This document shows, one piece after another, positions 14,325-15,551 of a DNA stretch of 15,551 nt. Source of the DNA: an uncultured Collinsella sp. (GTDB lineage Bacteria; Actinomycetota; Coriobacteriia; Coriobacteriales; Coriobacteriaceae); assembly GCA_900549195.1 (NCBI GenBank), contig URNK01000019.1:1-15551 (forward strand). The letters are read 5' to 3'. The notes below the pieces were generated by a model. That model did not search any database. It was not told where the DNA came from and saw nothing but the letters and a program-made list of their open reading frames with translations. Within the stretch, counting starts at the first letter, position 1. Each line of letters opens with the position of its first letter. A program made the position numbers and the translations under genes.

Positions 14325-15035
14325 TTGTCCCAGCTCGAGAAATGCGATCGCCGGTCCCTTCGCTCGCAGCGTGCCCTTCGCCAGGCGCTTGCCAGCGAGC
14401 TTGCCGAAAGCGGCGACCTTTCGCGCATTAACGTCGCGTCGCTCACCGAGCGTGCCGGTCTTACGCGCCGCACGTTCTATTCGCACTACCGTGATATTCC
14501 CGACTTTATCAATCAAATCGAGGACGGCTTGCTGGCCGAGATCCGTGAGCGCATTGAGCTCATCACCGCAGCTCAGCTGCCCGATCTCTATCACAACATC
14601 GATGAGCTCGAGCCGGCGCCCGGTTCGGTTGAGCTACTGCGTTATCTTGCGGCCAACCGCGACTTAATCGGTGCGCTGCTGGGTCCGGGCGGCGACCAGG
14701 CCTTCATTAAAAGGATCATCGACACCGCTCGTGAGGCTGTGGTGCCGCGTGCGCAGACGGGCATTTTGGGCCTGGCGCTGGGTACGTTCTTTGACTACTA
14801 CGTTACCTACGTCGTGAGCGCCGAGGTCGGCATGATTCAGCGCTGGTTTGAGCGTGGGCTCACCGAATCGCCCGAGGCCATGGCGCGCATTATGACGGTG
14901 CTCGCTTTTGTGCGCCCTGGTGACCTGTATGGCCAACCCATCGATATCAACGTGCCGGAATACGGCATGAAGCTATTGAACCTGCAGCTCGAGGACGCGG
15001 CCGACACCGCCGCAGCCGTCGAGTCCAACAACTAA
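14325..15035 (+). CDS. TetR-family transcriptional regulator
   Basis: The protein is 236 residues long. Its N-terminal helix-turn-helix (about 34-58, with VASLTERAGLTRRTFYSHY) is typical of TetR regulators; the rest is a helical ligand-binding and dimerisation domain with no recognisable ligand. I use a TTG start at 14325 behind AAGGAGG (14314-14320), with a short 4-nt spacer; no in-frame ATG is near. The palindromes at 14259-14303 are likely its operators. Only 11 nt separate it from the acyl-CoA dehydratase activase gene, so it probably controls that gene as well as itself. The last ~15 residues are Ala/Asp-rich and look disordered. Confidence 0.88.
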   Translation: MSQLEKCDRRSLRSQRALRQALASELAESGDLSRINVASLTERAGLTRRTFYSHYRDIPDFINQIEDGLLAEIRERIELITAAQLPDLYHNIDELEPAPGSVELLRYLAANRDLIGALLGPGGDQAFIKRIIDTAREAVVPRAQTGILGLALGTFFDYYVTYVVSAEVGMIQRWFERGLTESPEAMARIMTVLAFVRPGDLYGQPIDINVPEYGMKLLNLQLEDAADTAAAVESNN

Positions 15036-15046
15036 GAGGAGAGACA

Positions 15047-15520
15047 ATGAGCAAACTCGTCGAGGGCATTAAGGACCGTATGGTCGCTGCCGCGCGTGAG
15101 GCTGCACCCGCCGTGGTGGATGCCGCGCAGAAGGCCGCGACCGCAGCTGCCGAGAAAGTTGCCGAGGCAGTTGCCGATGCCAAGAAAACGGCAGGGGAGA
15201 CGTCCGTCGCTAGCGAGCCCGCCACCGCCGCCGATCCCGTAGCCGCCGCCCACGCCCCCGAAGGCGCGATTTTCAACCCCGAGAACGCTCGCGGCAGCCT
15301 GCATCTGGGCATCGACGTGGGCTCCACCACCGTTAAGCTCGCCGTGCTCAACGACGACAACCAGATCGTCTACGCCAAGTACCAGCGCCACCACACCGAC
15401 GTCCGCGCCTGCGCCCGCGACCTGTTCGAGGGCGCTGCGACCGTGCTGCCGACGGCCCAGATGACCTGCGCCATTACCGGCTCGGGCGGCCTGCTGCTGT
15501 CCCAGTGGCTCGACCTGGAG
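15047..15520 (+). CDS. Acyl-CoA dehydratase activase, 5' fragment (BadF/BadG/HgdC-type ATPase domain)
   Basis: The first 158 codons are present; the right-hand adapter cuts the gene. GAGGAGAG precedes the ATG at 15047. Residues 1-~75 are an alanine-rich, amphipathic, charged segment. From residue 84 an ASKHA-fold ATPase begins: GIDVGSTTVKLAVL (88-101) is the phosphate-1 loop and CAITGSGG (141-148) matches the next conserved strand-turn. Activases of this family use ATP and a 4Fe-4S cluster to inject an electron into 2-hydroxyacyl-CoA dehydratases. The cluster cysteines would lie beyond the cut. The style suggests the long fused activases of anaerobes, but full length is unknown. It follows tetR by 11 nt. 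Confidence 0.82.
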
Positions 15521-15521
15521 T

Positions 15522-15551
15522 CTGTCTCTTATACACATCTCCGCGCACACG
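15522..15551 (+). other. Nextera i7-side sequencing adapter (artifact)
   Basis: CTGTCTCTTATACACATCT (15522-15540) is the reverse-complement mosaic end. The following 11 nt, CCGCGCACACG, match the expected i7-side CCGAGCCCACG at 9 of 11 positions, as low-quality read ends would. Not genomic. Confidence 0.97.

Overview
This 15.5 kb window looks like one complete draft contig from a high-GC, gut-type actinobacterium of the class Coriobacteriia. Collinsella or a close relative is my best guess, from protein style, codon use and intergenic repeat style; no rRNA or other marker confirms it. Both ends carry untrimmed Nextera library adapter, so the first and last genes are cut by the sequencing library and not by biology.

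Layout, left to right. (1) Positions 1-45 are adapter, followed by the 3' end of a probable alpha/beta hydrolase. (2) 480-2740 (+) is a c-di-GMP/phosphorelay pair: a protein with a degenerate GGDEF domain, a receiver domain and an intact HD-GYP domain, then a free-standing HPt protein. A strong bidirectional terminator closes it. (3) 7168-2846 (-) is a glutamate-type ABC importer operon read leftward: a Tat-like lipoprotein binding protein, a terminator-like hairpin, two permeases overlapping by 4 nt, the ATPase, and last a class I glutamine-amidotransferase-like gamma-glutamyl hydrolase. (4) 7169-7660 has no gene. It holds the importer promoter, a short inverted repeat, three regularly spaced 57-nt inverted-repeat doublets (REPIN-like) and the terminator of the next gene. 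(5) 9442-7661 (-) is a short, divergent DXS-like thiamine-diphosphate enzyme. (6) 9671-11230 (+) is an HD-domain phosphohydrolase and a CmpB-type membrane protein, 3 nt apart. (7) 11429-13258 (+) is an ammonium transporter and a P-II regulator separated by a large palindromic element. (8) 13346-14203 (+) is a Cof-type HAD phosphatase. (9) 14325-15520 (+) is a TetR regulator with palindromic operator candidates, and directly behind it the start of a large acyl-CoA dehydratase activase cut by the right adapter.

Two modules concern nitrogen: glutamate import with a glutamyl hydrolase, and Amt with P-II. The P-II protein lacks the tyrosines modified in E. coli, so it probably works by effector binding alone. 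The least ordinary observations are the 57-nt repeat doublets, the DXS-like enzyme without the DRAG motif, the GGDEF domain that lost its catalytic signature but kept an I-site, and the palindrome between amt and the P-II gene. I did not find a convincing new defence or mobile system.
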